A DNA stretch of 64,000 nucleotides from Spirochaetae bacterium HGW-Spirochaetae-1 (GTDB lineage Bacteria > Spirochaetota > UBA4802 > UBA5550), in the NCBI GenBank assembly GCA_002839375.1, contig PGXY01000004.1, forward strand, positions 492,028 through 556,027, given 5' to 3'. Position 1 is the first letter of the stretch. Every line of letters begins with the position of its first letter. Below are positions 8,737 through 17,380 of the stretch, piece after piece. The position numbers and the translations under genes are program-made. The notes under the pieces were generated by a model that was not told the DNA's origin, ran no database searches, and saw only the letters and a program-made list of their open reading frames with translations.

Positions 8737-9555
8737 ATGTTAAAAAAAACGTTTTTGCTGTTCTCTTTTTCTCTTATCATCGTTTTCCTTTATACTGCAG
8801 GCGCCATGGCCCAGGAAACTGAAGCTGCCGAGGGCGATGCGGGCGGTATCGGTCTCACCGTGGGGCTGGACTACTGGAGCAACTATTACTGGCGCGGTAC
8901 GCCCTATTTCCAGGAAGACGGCGTTTTCTTTCCCACCGTGGCCTATGATGTTATGGGGTCGGGCCTGGTACTCACCCTGGGTGCCGAGCTTTCGGAAGAC
9001 TGGGTTTTTGACGGAAAGCCCGTGGATACGTCGGCTTCTCCTGACGGAGTAGACAATAAAGATATTCACTCGACGGATTTCGCCGTCGATTATTCCACCA
9101 CCATTGCCGACATGGTTTCTGTGGGAGGCGGGTTCTGGTATTTCCTGACATGGAATACCGATTATAACTTTATGTACTGGTACCTGACTGCCGGGCTCAC
9201 CTCGGTGCCCCTGTCACCCACGCTGACCTTCTATCATGACATTTACCAGGAATCGGGCGATGCGAAAGACTTCTATGTCCAGCTTGCCCTGAGCCATGGA
9301 TTTGAGCTGACCAAGGAAGCTGGTCTGACCCTGGGTGTGGCAGGCGGATATTATAATTATGATTCATACGGACTGAGGGGTATCAGCGATATCGATTTTT
9401 CCGCGGCCCTTGAGATAGCCGTGGGTATCGTAACCTACACCAGTTCATTTCATTATATCATTGTTCCGACGAAGGATTTTTATGATTATACTGCTCCCGG
9501 TGCCAAGGATATCAACCGGTTCTACGCCAGCTTCGGGGCATCGGTTTCACTGTAA
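8737..9555 (+). CDS. Outer-membrane beta-barrel protein (TorF/TIGR02001-like)
   Basis: The 272-residue precursor has a clear signal peptide (LLKK start, hydrophobic core, cleavage near GAMA-QE). The mature part alternates aromatic and polar residues and contains the SNYYWRGTPYFQ block seen near the start of a family of putative outer-membrane proteins of about 250 residues. It ends FYASFGASVSL. No ligand or enzyme signature is visible. An aaggag ribosome site precedes the ATG. Confidence 0.75.
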   Translation: MLKKTFLLFSFSLIIVFLYTAGAMAQETEAAEGDAGGIGLTVGLDYWSNYYWRGTPYFQEDGVFFPTVAYDVMGSGLVLTLGAELSEDWVFDGKPVDTSASPDGVDNKDIHSTDFAVDYSTTIADMVSVGGGFWYFLTWNTDYNFMYWYLTAGLTSVPLSPTLTFYHDIYQESGDAKDFYVQLALSHGFELTKEAGLTLGVAGGYYNYDSYGLRGISDIDFSAALEIAVGIVTYTSSFHYIIVPTKDFYDYTAPGAKDINRFYASFGASVSL

Positions 9556-9564
9556 GAGAGGAAT

Positions 9565-10053
9565 TTATTTCTTCAACAGGGCGGTATGATCCTTATACCC
9601 CGAGACTTTGCCTGACATATCGGTAATATCAATGCGAATCACAGCCATGTTCTCTACCAGATCATGGCTGTATTCGTATATACCCGTACCGGCATATTTT
9701 TCCATTATGATGTCCAGGGCTCGTGTCTTTTCCTCCCGGGAGTCCATGAGATAGGCTGATCCGAAACCGATGACGCTGTAATACCGGGCGCCCCAGTCGC
9801 ATGCCTTTTCACCGGTGACCAGTTCGATATCCGTTTCAGCGGCAAAACAGACATTGCTGTTTTCCCGAATCATCTTTATTTTTTTACCTTCTCGCGCCGA
9901 GTGAAAGTAGAGGCTGTATTCCCGGTAGCCGAAATTGACCGGTACAACATAGGGCTGATTGTCCCGCGCCAGTGAGAGGTGACAGATGGCCGCCTTGTTA
10001 AGCACGGCCTCAATGACGGCTACATCCTTTATTTCCTTGTCATGTCTTCGCAT
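9565..10053 (-). CDS. Pyridoxamine 5'-phosphate oxidase-fold protein (Nim-like)
   Basis: A 162-residue split-barrel flavoprotein. The sequence RRHDKEI, LSLARDNQPYVVPVNFGY, LYFHSAREGKK and SVIGFGSAYL is the pattern of the NimA/NimC-like branch of the PNPOx family. These bind FMN or heme, and some members reduce nitroimidazoles. Nothing here shows the physiological substrate. It is convergent with the outer-membrane gene upstream. Confidence 0.8.
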   Translation of the reverse strand: MRRHDKEIKDVAVIEAVLNKAAICHLSLARDNQPYVVPVNFGYREYSLYFHSAREGKKIKMIRENSNVCFAAETDIELVTGEKACDWGARYYSVIGFGSAYLMDSREEKTRALDIIMEKYAGTGIYEYSHDLVENMAVIRIDITDMSGKVSGYKDHTALLKK

Positions 10054-10112
10054 GGTTATGGTCTACCGGACCGGCCGGGAAAAGTCAATTCACTTTTCCG
10101 TCGTATGATATC

Positions 10113-10553
10113 CTATTCATCAATTACTTCCCAATCCCCTTCACCGAACCGTACGGCAAGTTCATGACGCCGCCCCATCTCAAAAAAATGGAATATGACC
10201 CGCGGATGCTCTTCCTTAAGGAACCGGCTGGATTCTGAATCGGTGAGGATTTCGAAGGCCCACCATACGGCCTGCTCAGCCAGATCGGGATTGATTTTCC
10301 CTGTCCAGCCATAGGGCTGCTCGTCTTCCGTGAGGGGAACGGTGCCCTTTTCCGTGGCAGGGACATATATTTCCACGGGATTGCTTGATGAGAAAAAGAC
10401 TCCGCCGGAACGGGCGTACAGGGAGGCAAGGTTCAGGCTTATCTGCCATTTGTTGAGAAAGGCGCCCTTCTTACTGAAACCGAAAGGGGATTCAATCAGG
10501 GGATTGTCACCGGCCCGGTTGACTTTTTCTTTTATATAATCGTTCAGGGTCAT
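10113..10553 (-). CDS. Conserved hypothetical protein
   Basis: 146 residues, soluble, acidic at the end (GDWEVIDE), with no signal peptide or membrane segment. I do not recognise the family. The sequence is well structured (IESPFGFSKKGAFLNKW, FFEMGRRHELAVRFGEGDWE) and codon use fits the neighbours, so it is a real gene. It precedes the PNPOx-fold gene on the same strand with a 59-nt gap and may share its transcript. Confidence 0.6.
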   Translation of the reverse strand: MTLNDYIKEKVNRAGDNPLIESPFGFSKKGAFLNKWQISLNLASLYARSGGVFFSSSNPVEIYVPATEKGTVPLTEDEQPYGWTGKINPDLAEQAVWWAFEILTDSESSRFLKEEHPRVIFHFFEMGRRHELAVRFGEGDWEVIDE

Positions 10554-10583
10554 GGTCTTTTTTACTGACCACGGAGTGTCACA

Positions 10584-10916
10584 TCAGTCTTCATCGACAG
10601 ATGTTGGAAGCGATGTATCATAATCCAGCTCCAACTCGGGAGCGGGCCAGTCTGAAAAAGGAAACGGGCGGTCATCGGTGGCGTAACCGAGGAATAGAAG
10701 CACCTGGTACATGTATTGTGAAAGCTGGGCGCTGAAGACCCGCGCCTGTCTGTTGGGTTCTCCCGTGAATAGATTTAAAAGCATCTGAAATATCAGAATG
10801 ATGGCGAAGATATTTATCGCAGCTCCCATGAAGATGATAAATAAAAACATGTAGAAGAGCCGCAGCCAGGTGCCGGTATTTTTCAGGTGCTGTTTGATTT
10901 CACTGTTGTCTATCAT
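10584..10916 (-). CDS. DUF4389 membrane protein
   Basis: 110 residues from the ATG at 10916, chosen because GGAGG stands 7 nt upstream. A 30-nt longer frame has no ribosome site. One long hydrophobic region (residues about 22-50) is followed by the DUF4389 signature FTGEPNRQARVFSAQLSQYMYQVLLFLGY and an acidic tail. It is an inner-membrane protein of unknown role. Confidence 0.75.
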   Translation of the reverse strand: MIDNSEIKQHLKNTGTWLRLFYMFLFIIFMGAAINIFAIILIFQMLLNLFTGEPNRQARVFSAQLSQYMYQVLLFLGYATDDRPFPFSDWPAPELELDYDTSLPTSVDED

Positions 10917-10972
10917 GGATATTCCTCCTGTAATAATGTTGCCCATTTAAGGTGTTATTTGCAGACTTTGAG

Positions 10973-11494
10973 TCATTCCTCCCGTATCAGGTCCATGGCG
11001 TAGCGCCGGGAATTTTTGACATAGTGACGGGCCGAATCCCGTATGGTCTCAATGTCATCTTCCGTTATCTGCCGCACCACCCTGCCGGGAGATCCCATGA
11101 CTACGGAGCCGTCGGGGATGTGCTTGTTCTCGGTGATGAGGGTATTGGCGCCGATTAAGCAGTTTTTTCCTATGACGGCGCCGTTGAGGATTACGGCGTT
11201 GATGCCGATAAGGCATTCATCGCCGATGATGCAGCCGTGCAGCATGACCTTGTGTCCCACCGTTACGTCTCTGCCGATCGCGAGAGAATAGGTGTCGTCA
11301 ACATGAAGAACGCAGCTGTCCTGTATGTTGCTGTTTTCACCGATGGTGATGGTGTTGGAGTCTCCGCGTACAACGGCGTTAAACCATATGCTGGCATTGT
11401 TTTCAAGTATTACGGAGCCGATGACCACGGCATTATCGGCGATAAAATGTTCACCCTTTGTCGTGGGGCCTCGGCCGTTCAATGTATACTTCAT
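10973..11494 (-). CDS. Gamma-class carbonic anhydrase family protein
   Basis: A 173-residue left-handed beta-helix protein of hexapeptide repeats (V.IG.N..I type). The zinc-site pattern of the gamma carbonic anhydrase family is present: SCVLHVDD followed by TVGHKVMLHGCIIGDECLIG, giving three His ligands. Homotrimer formation with metal at subunit interfaces is established for the family. Several members (YrdA, PaaY) are not efficient carbonic anhydrases, so the reaction is uncertain. Confidence 0.88.
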   Translation of the reverse strand: MKYTLNGRGPTTKGEHFIADNAVVIGSVILENNASIWFNAVVRGDSNTITIGENSNIQDSCVLHVDDTYSLAIGRDVTVGHKVMLHGCIIGDECLIGINAVILNGAVIGKNCLIGANTLITENKHIPDGSVVMGSPGRVVRQITEDDIETIRDSARHYVKNSRRYAMDLIREE

Positions 11495-11711
11495 GATTAT
11501 TTCCCTGCAGATTTAATAGCATGAGCATATCCTCCATACAAGCTGCCGTCAATCACTAATCACGGCATGGGGATTATTTGTTAGATTGCCGCATGATGAT
11601 TGGGCACTGTTTGGCCGCAGAGTGATTTTTACTTGACAGAGGGCAAAAATTATTGATCGCTCTTGTATAATATCGGTTTGGATATACTGAAAGGCTTCAG
11701 GGGAATGATAC

Positions 11712-12311
11712 ATGGCGAAAACATCAAAGGATAAACCCCAGAAAGAACTCATAATGGACAGGTCCCGCGTTCTTTTCTGGGAAAAGGGATACATGGAAAC
11801 CAGCATGAGGGACATCGCCCAGGCCTGCGGGTTCAGACCCGCCAATATCTATAATTTTTTCACCAACAAAGAACAGATACTCTTTGAAATCCTAATAGAT
11901 GAGATGAACCAGATCATTGAACCGATACGGCACCTGGAGCATGAAGATGACGGCGACCCGGTCCGGCAGCTGCGCCTTGTCATCGAAAATCATACACGGC
12001 TGACCCTGGGACACCGGCGGTCGTCGAAACTCCTATTCGATATGGAACTGGGCAGCCTGTCTCCGGCCAATAAAAAAAAGATTATCAGGCTTCGCGATGA
12101 TTATGACAGGATAGCCAGCACAATCATCAGGCGCGGCATGGAGCGGAAGATTTTTAACACGGCCGATGACCGCATGGCCGTGTACTGCATTGCCTCCATG
12201 ATTGTCCGTACGCGTATGTGGTATTCGCCCGATGGAAGACTGAGCATCGATGAGATCATCGACTTTATCTTCAATTTTGCCCTGAAAGGACTCAACTTTA
12301 AGGGAAGGTGA
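11712..12311 (+). CDS. TetR-family transcriptional regulator
   Basis: 199 residues with an N-terminal TetR DNA-binding domain: helix-turn-helix MRDIAQACGFRPANIYNFFTNKEQIL around residues 33-58, then an all-helical ligand domain. A TATAAT box lies at 11666. The gene directly precedes the START-domain gene on the same strand, whose promoter carries a textbook TetR palindrome (12379-12394). This is the obvious candidate to bind that site and the two sister sites at 16009 and 41502, but that is inference from position and motif type. I see no copy of the motif at its own promoter. Confidence 0.87.
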   Translation: MAKTSKDKPQKELIMDRSRVLFWEKGYMETSMRDIAQACGFRPANIYNFFTNKEQILFEILIDEMNQIIEPIRHLEHEDDGDPVRQLRLVIENHTRLTLGHRRSSKLLFDMELGSLSPANKKKIIRLRDDYDRIASTIIRRGMERKIFNTADDRMAVYCIASMIVRTRMWYSPDGRLSIDEIIDFIFNFALKGLNFKGR

Positions 12312-12358
12312 TTCCTGTAAAATTTCCGACACAAAGTTAAAAATGTTCTTGATTTGTT

Positions 12359-12414
12359 AATACCCCCTGTTTATTTATAACCGTCTGGACGGTTTTAAAT
12401 AAACAGGGGGTATT
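12359..12414 (+). promoter_or_regulatory. 56-bp palindrome with a central TetR-type operator
   Basis: Outer arms AATACCCCCTGTTTATTTA (12359-12377) and TAAATAAACAGGGGGTATT (12396-12414) are perfect complements. They enclose AACCGTCTGGACGGTT (12379-12394), itself a 7-bp-arm palindrome. The right arm contains the AGGGGG ribosome site of the START gene at 12417. The DNA can thus be an operator, while the RNA, if started upstream, would fold so that the ribosome site is hidden. Confidence 0.8.
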
Positions 12415-12416
12415 CA

Positions 12417-13079
12417 ATGAAAAAGGTTTCATTATTCTTTCTCGTAATGATTTTTGCCGTGGGGATTTTGCCTACAACAGCTCAGGAAACCTGGAAACTG
12501 AGTAAGGATTCAAAGGGAGTAAAGGTTTTCACCCGTGATGTGACAGGTTCACCCTACAAGGAAATGCGGGCGGTTATGAACAGCAAAACTCCCTTTGAGG
12601 TGGCTGTGGAGGTCATGAAGGATCCAGAGCACTACTATGAATGGTATGGTATGTGCGGAGGGCTCTCCGTGATAAACAAAAAGACCGACAGCAATTTTGA
12701 TATGTATTTTATCCTTGATCTTCCCGTTGTGACCGACAGGGACGTGGTCATAAATGTGGTTCAGCACGTGGATTTCGCCAAAGGGGTTGCCAAGGTTGAT
12801 ATTAACAGGATTGAGAGTACCTATAAAAAGGATTCCGGGCTGGTGCATATGGCCAAGATGAACGGAACTTTCACTATCACAAGGCAGAGCAATGGGGAGA
12901 TCGTCATCGTGTATCAGCTTTTTGCCGATGTGGGCGGTTCTCTTCCAGCCTGGGTAGTCAATATTGCTTCAACGGATCATCCCTTCAAGACCATGACGGG
13001 TGTACGGAAACAGTCAAAGCAGGATAAGTACTGGGCAAGCGCCAAAGCCCTGCACAAAAAAGACTTTGTCCGGCAGTGA
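12417..13079 (+). CDS. Exported START-domain lipid-binding protein
   Basis: 220 residues with a signal peptide (cleavage near TTA-QE) followed by one START-family helix-grip domain. Recognisable blocks are WKLSKDSKGVKVFTRDV, EAVMNSKTPFEVAVEVMKD-like helix, EWYGMCGG, LPVVTDRDVV and NGEIVIVYQLFADVGGSLPAWVVN. This pattern matches bacterial START proteins predicted to bind lipids in the periplasm. It is regulated by the operator directly upstream and lies after the TetR gene. An induced response to lipid or fatty-acid stress would fit, but the ligand is not known. Confidence 0.83.
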   Translation: MKKVSLFFLVMIFAVGILPTTAQETWKLSKDSKGVKVFTRDVTGSPYKEMRAVMNSKTPFEVAVEVMKDPEHYYEWYGMCGGLSVINKKTDSNFDMYFILDLPVVTDRDVVINVVQHVDFAKGVAKVDINRIESTYKKDSGLVHMAKMNGTFTITRQSNGEIVIVYQLFADVGGSLPAWVVNIASTDHPFKTMTGVRKQSKQDKYWASAKALHKKDFVRQ

Positions 13080-13232
13080 AGAACAGCCAGACAGGTAATG
13101 TAAGGTGCCCGGTTAAATTCTGATTATCGAATGAATGGCTGATCATTAATATTTTTTTAATGTTTCCATTTAAAAGGAAAATGTTGTTGATACTAAAAGC
13201 TGTCCAGAGCAGATGTTTATTATTCAAGATGG

Positions 13233-14159
13233 ATGGAGACAGGGGATATGGCTTCCAGGGAGTTTTACCGTATCAGGGACAGCATTAAAAAAATTATACA
13301 GCGATTTGACTATTCGGGAAATCAGGATGATATAAACCGCCTCAGGTTTTTCATGAACATGGGGATACAGCCCTTTTCGGACAGGGCATCATTGAGTGAA
13401 GTGACGGCCGGGACGGTCCCGGCTGCATGGATCTATGATTGTGATGCAGAACCGAAAAACAGGATACTGTTCCTTCATGGGGGCGGATATGTGGCGGGCG
13501 GCATTATATCGCACCGCAACCTGGCGGCATGGATTTCCAGGGCCGCCGGTTGTGCCGTGCTGCTTATCGATTACCGGCTGGCGCCGGAGAATCCTTTCCC
13601 GGCAGCCCTGGATGATGCTCTCACGGCATACCGGTGGATGCAGCTGAACGGACCGATGGGTGAAGAGAGTGCCCGTAATACATTCATAGCCGGCGATTCG
13701 GCCGGCGGCGGTCTTACCCTGGCCACGCTTCTTGCACTGAAGCAGGGAGGGGAACCCCTTCCCCGGGCTGCCGTGACTCTTTCGGCCTTTGCGGACCTGT
13801 CCATGGGAGGTGAGACAATTCACAGCCTGGCGGAGCAGGAGGTCATGATACCGCCTAAAATTCTGCCCGGGATTTCCGCCGCATACTGTGCCGGTGCCGA
13901 TCCGCGTGATCCTCATATTTCTCCCGTGTACGGCGATCCTTCCGGGCTGCCGCCTCTTCTAATGCAGACTGGAGACGCTGAAATTCTTCTCGATCATACA
14001 ACCCGTTTCGCAGCAAAGGCGAAGGAGAACGGCGTGGACGTCACCCTGGAGATATGGGAGGAGATGTTCCATGATTTTCAGCTCTATGCCAATCTTTTTA
14101 GTGAAGGCAGGGAGGCAATAGAAAAGATCGGCCTCTTCGTGAGACGTTATATAATCTGA
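13233..14159 (+). CDS. Alpha/beta hydrolase, hormone-sensitive-lipase type
   Basis: A 308-residue esterase or lipase. The oxyanion-hole motif HGGGYVAGG is followed by the nucleophile elbow GDSAGGG, the LPPLLMQTGDAEILLDH block with the catalytic Asp, and His in EEMFHDFQLYA. These define the HSL (family IV) lipases, which hydrolyse short or medium acyl esters. The ATG at 13248 could be used instead of 13233; neither has a strong ribosome site. It follows the START gene with a 153-nt gap. Confidence 0.87.
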   Translation: METGDMASREFYRIRDSIKKIIQRFDYSGNQDDINRLRFFMNMGIQPFSDRASLSEVTAGTVPAAWIYDCDAEPKNRILFLHGGGYVAGGIISHRNLAAWISRAAGCAVLLIDYRLAPENPFPAALDDALTAYRWMQLNGPMGEESARNTFIAGDSAGGGLTLATLLALKQGGEPLPRAAVTLSAFADLSMGGETIHSLAEQEVMIPPKILPGISAAYCAGADPRDPHISPVYGDPSGLPPLLMQTGDAEILLDHTTRFAAKAKENGVDVTLEIWEEMFHDFQLYANLFSEGREAIEKIGLFVRRYII

Positions 14160-14182
14160 TGCTGCTTCAGGCCGGTTTACGG

Positions 14183-15205
14183 TCACTGATGAAAGTACTG
14201 CCGTATGACGGCAATAGCTTCATGTGAATTTTCTGACAGCATGTAATGTCCCGTGTCTTTTAATACCACAAGTTCGGCCCAGGGGAAATGGGTCATGTTG
14301 CGAATCTGCTGGTCCTTGCCGGTTATGGTGTTGCATTCGCCGGAAATAAAAAGAACCTTTCCTTTAAATTTTTCAAGGCCGCCGGTGAAATCGGTTGTGA
14401 AATTCCCATTACTGTCCATTCCTGACCTGATTATGCTTTCCATGGCTTCATACCCGAAGCGCCATATCTGTTTTGACTCCTCGGACTGCCGGTCCCCGCA
14501 GAAGTATCCCTGCATCGGATGATCATTCCCATCATAGGCGGTCATGAACTGTCCCATGATGAAATCCCGCCGGGCATGGGCATCACCGCCCTTGAGATGG
14601 AGGGACTGTAACCATGTCCGTATCATGAAGGACAGGGATGACATGCTCAGGGACGGTTTTGTTCTTTGAAGAAATACTTTTGCCGTGTCTGCTGTAAGGA
14701 ATCCCGGTTCGGCCAGGACCAGGTGATCGATCTTGGCGGGATATCTCCCCGCATACACAGCTGCCAGCATGGCTCCCCAGGAATGACCAATGAGATTGAC
14801 TTTCCTGCCCTTCCCGAAATGTTCAACCATGGCATTGAGGTCCGCAATAGACGATTCCAGTGTGGGCTTTTCCCCGCAGTTACGGGCCGAGAGCCCCGTG
14901 CCCCTTTGATCGTAAAAGAGAACCTGGTAACGGTCCGAGAGTTCTTTCAGGGGAAGGAGGTACCGGAAATCAGCTCCTGGTCCACCGTGGAGTACTATGA
15001 CGAGGGGGTTTTTCTCGCGGCCGAAGATTTCAACATGAAACAGGGTATCGTTCAGCGCTATCCGCGGTATGGATGGATCGGTTTCGACGGTCGCCGGTAC
15101 CGTGTACGTTCCTCCGGTCAGGATGTAGCCCGTCATAAAGGCCGCCATAATGACCACCGTCAATACGATGGTTGTTTTTAAAATAAATTTCATTTTACTA
15201 TTCAC
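14183..15205 (-). CDS. Alpha/beta hydrolase, proline iminopeptidase-like, membrane-anchored
   Basis: 340 residues. An N-terminal hydrophobic segment (residues about 9-31) is an anchor or signal. The core has HGGPGADFRYLLPL (oxyanion hole), YDQRGTGLS, nucleophile LIGHSWGAMLA and a C-terminal DTGHYMLSE with the catalytic His. This is the order of prolyl aminopeptidase/S33-like hydrolases. It is probably exported and membrane-bound; the substrate may be a peptide or an ester. It converges on the HSL-type gene, with 23 nt between stop codons. Confidence 0.85.
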   Translation of the reverse strand: MNSKMKFILKTTIVLTVVIMAAFMTGYILTGGTYTVPATVETDPSIPRIALNDTLFHVEIFGREKNPLVIVLHGGPGADFRYLLPLKELSDRYQVLFYDQRGTGLSARNCGEKPTLESSIADLNAMVEHFGKGRKVNLIGHSWGAMLAAVYAGRYPAKIDHLVLAEPGFLTADTAKVFLQRTKPSLSMSSLSFMIRTWLQSLHLKGGDAHARRDFIMGQFMTAYDGNDHPMQGYFCGDRQSEESKQIWRFGYEAMESIIRSGMDSNGNFTTDFTGGLEKFKGKVLFISGECNTITGKDQQIRNMTHFPWAELVVLKDTGHYMLSENSHEAIAVIRQYFHQ

Positions 15206-15382
15206 AGCCGTAATCCGTGAGTAATGAGATGTTAGTTAAAGGCGCTTTGTAAAAGTTCTTTTAAAAGCGTCCATAATGAAGTAAGTTGCGCCTGTGGGTA
15301 AAAGTTACTGGTAATTGTAAAAATAGTTTTTGATGGAGTAAATCTATTGATTTTTATTAAGGCCTGATAAAAGATAGATACC

Positions 15383-15940
15383 ATGAATCGTGACGAGGCA
15401 ATACAGCAGATGCTGCGCGAATATATGGAGCAGGCATCGCCGGAACAGCGGAAGGAACTTGAGCGTCTTCTGGCTCAGAAAAAAAGCAGTTCCTCCGTCG
15501 GCGGAATGAACATCAACGGCATGGCCCGGGGCATGGCCCAGGACATACAGAAGCAGATGGGACTTACCAGGGACAATATCAGGCGCACGGCCCGGGACCT
15601 GGTGGTGCGCCTGGCAAAGCAGCATAAACCCGACATCACCGACCGGGAATTGGCGCAATTGCTTGAGGAGATGATTCCCGGTTCAGCGGCGCCGGCCAGT
15701 GCGGTCAAGAAACTCCCCCCCGATGTATTGAAAACCATGATCCTGCAGTATGTCATGTTCAAAACAGGGCGAATGTCCCGCGAGGAACTCCGGGACCTTC
15801 CTCCGGACTGGCAAAAAAAATACTGGCAGACTTTTCCCGATGATATTAAAAACCATATCAACCAGTTTATCACCTATAGCATCGAACCCCATGAATTCTG
15901 GGCCCGAATCAGGGCCGCCATGGATAAAAACCGCCGATAA
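15383..15940 (+). CDS. Conserved hypothetical protein
   Basis: 185 residues, highly helical and charged, without signal peptide or membrane segment. It opens with MNRDEAIQQMLREYMEQA and has a Ser-rich linker near residue 35. I do not recognise a domain. Codon use matches the neighbours. An imperfect hairpin (GGCGCTTTgTAAAAG / CTTTTAAAAGCGTC, about 15240-15272) lies in the shared upstream region with the divergent hydrolase. Confidence 0.6.
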   Translation: MNRDEAIQQMLREYMEQASPEQRKELERLLAQKKSSSSVGGMNINGMARGMAQDIQKQMGLTRDNIRRTARDLVVRLAKQHKPDITDRELAQLLEEMIPGSAAPASAVKKLPPDVLKTMILQYVMFKTGRMSREELRDLPPDWQKKYWQTFPDDIKNHINQFITYSIEPHEFWARIRAAMDKNRR

Positions 15941-16008
15941 AAATCCATCGAATTTCCGTAAAATAATTTTTACATGTACATGAAATTAATGTGACGTTAT
16001 TGAAAAAT

Positions 16009-16024
16009 AACCGTCTGACTGGTT
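16009..16024 (+). promoter_or_regulatory. TetR-type operator upstream of the ECF sigma gene
   Basis: AACCGTCTGACTGGTT shares the AACCGTCTG half and the GGTT half with the sites at 12379 and 41502. It is 88 nt before the sigma-factor start. A second palindrome, TGCATTTTAAAAATGCA (16031-16047), follows directly. Confidence 0.6.
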
Positions 16025-16111
16025 TGTTCTTGCATTTTAAAAATGCATTTTTATTTTTGTAAGATTGTCAATTTTTGACGTCAGATAACGCTTATATAAT
16101 TGGCCAGGTGA

Positions 16112-16630
16112 ATGGTTCTTTTATCGAAAAAAGACAGAGAGTATAGTGATACGTTCAGCGCTTACTATCCCATGATCTTCAGTACGATATGTACCAAGGT
16201 CGGGAGTCTCGATGACGCCGAGGATATAACCCAGAACGTATTCATACTCTACTACCAGAAAATGCATGACGTGGCTGACCCCCGGACCTGGCTCCTGGGT
16301 ACCATGCGTTTTGAGGTCATGAATTATTACCGGAAAAAGGGCAGGGGCAATGATGATATTGAGAGCATCTTCGATGATCCGGCCCATGCCTTTGTGAACG
16401 GGTTCCGTGATACCAGGATTATCATCGAAGAAGCCATCGACAGCATTGATGATCGGAAGAGCCGGGTTATTTTTGACCTGGTGGCGATACGGAAATATAC
16501 CTACAAGGAAGCTTCAAAAGCCCTGGGTATGACAAGCCGGCAGGTGCGATACCGTTACCAGTCCGTCATGCAGCATATAATCGGATACCTGCAGGAGAAG
16601 GGAGTGAATTCCATCGAGGATCTATTATGA
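16112..16630 (+). CDS. ECF-type RNA polymerase sigma factor
   Basis: 172 residues with sigma region 2 (YYPMIFSTICTKVGSLDDAEDITQNVF, where EDITQ.VF is the region 2 core) and region 4 (KYTYKEASKALGMTSRQVRYRYQ, a helix-turn-helix). It lacks regions 1 and 3, as ECF sigmas do. Its stop overlaps the ATG of the next gene (ATGA at 16627-16630), so the membrane protein downstream is co-translated and is a candidate anti-sigma factor. A TetR-type operator lies upstream. Confidence 0.85.
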   Translation: MVLLSKKDREYSDTFSAYYPMIFSTICTKVGSLDDAEDITQNVFILYYQKMHDVADPRTWLLGTMRFEVMNYYRKKGRGNDDIESIFDDPAHAFVNGFRDTRIIIEEAIDSIDDRKSRVIFDLVAIRKYTYKEASKALGMTSRQVRYRYQSVMQHIIGYLQEKGVNSIEDLL

Positions 16631-17352
16631 AAGACCAGGCTGCGGCAATCAGGCAATTGCTTGAAAAATACCGGTTCACCGATGAAGCGGCTCCGCATGT
16701 CAGGGAGCATGTGCTTGCTCATGCCGGTCAATCGTTCCGGCTTACGCTGAAAAAGCTGGGAAGGTATAATCCCGTCATAGGCGCCGTTGTTCTTGTCTTT
16801 CTTTTGTCGAAGAGACTGGGTATCGGGATCAGTATGCTCCAGAGTGCGGCGGTTACAGTCGTTACGGCTGCTGTCGTTGCCGGGTCCGTTGCGACGGGCG
16901 GCTATTACGGTGTGAAGGCCGTTATAATGGAAAAGAAAAGCCAGGAGCAAAAGATTGAAGACGTTCAGGATATTTCCGAACCGGAGACTCTGCCGCGTGA
17001 CGGTACGGGCGGTGAGAAAGAACGGTCTTCGCTTCCGGTCCCGGTCATATCGGTCGAGCCCTTCACTCTCGTTAATCTGGACGAGACAGGCGGTGGCAGA
17101 GTGCTCAATGCACTGAAGCGGGAACTGGAAACAGTGTGCGCGAAGCGATGCACCGTGGGGGCATCCGGCAAGCCTGACATGATTCTCCGGGGACAGCTGG
17201 CCGGGAATGATGGTTCCTGCATTCTTTTTCTACGGCTGGTACGAAAGGACGGACAGATTCTTTTCGCCCGGTCCTTTGAAGGCGGGTCACCGGCCGATCT
17301 GGAGATGAAGGCCGGGGAAATTGCCGGTGAAATATATGCTAAGGTGAAATAA
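16627..17352 (+). CDS. Membrane protein, candidate anti-sigma partner
   Basis: 241 residues: a cytoplasmic N-terminal helix region of about 45 residues, two hydrophobic segments (around 48-62 and 72-98), then an exported C-terminal domain of about 140 residues. The topology is that of membrane anti-sigma factors and the gene is translationally coupled to the sigma gene, but no ZAS zinc motif (HxxxCxxC) is visible. The C-terminal part (LNALKRELETVC..., PDMILRGQLAG, RLVRKDGQILFARSF) resembles CsgG or LpoB-like outer-membrane accessory domains. The assignment is from context. Confidence 0.55.
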   Translation: MKDQAAAIRQLLEKYRFTDEAAPHVREHVLAHAGQSFRLTLKKLGRYNPVIGAVVLVFLLSKRLGIGISMLQSAAVTVVTAAVVAGSVATGGYYGVKAVIMEKKSQEQKIEDVQDISEPETLPRDGTGGEKERSSLPVPVISVEPFTLVNLDETGGGRVLNALKRELETVCAKRCTVGASGKPDMILRGQLAGNDGSCILFLRLVRKDGQILFARSFEGGSPADLEMKAGEIAGEIYAKVK

Positions 17353-17380
17353 GTTTTTCAGCCGGGATCGAGGCAGTGTT

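Noticed and set aside
11712..12311. Autoregulatory operator in front of the TetR gene
   Set aside because: I looked for the AACCGTCTG motif in 11500-11711 and did not find it; only a TATAAT box is visible.
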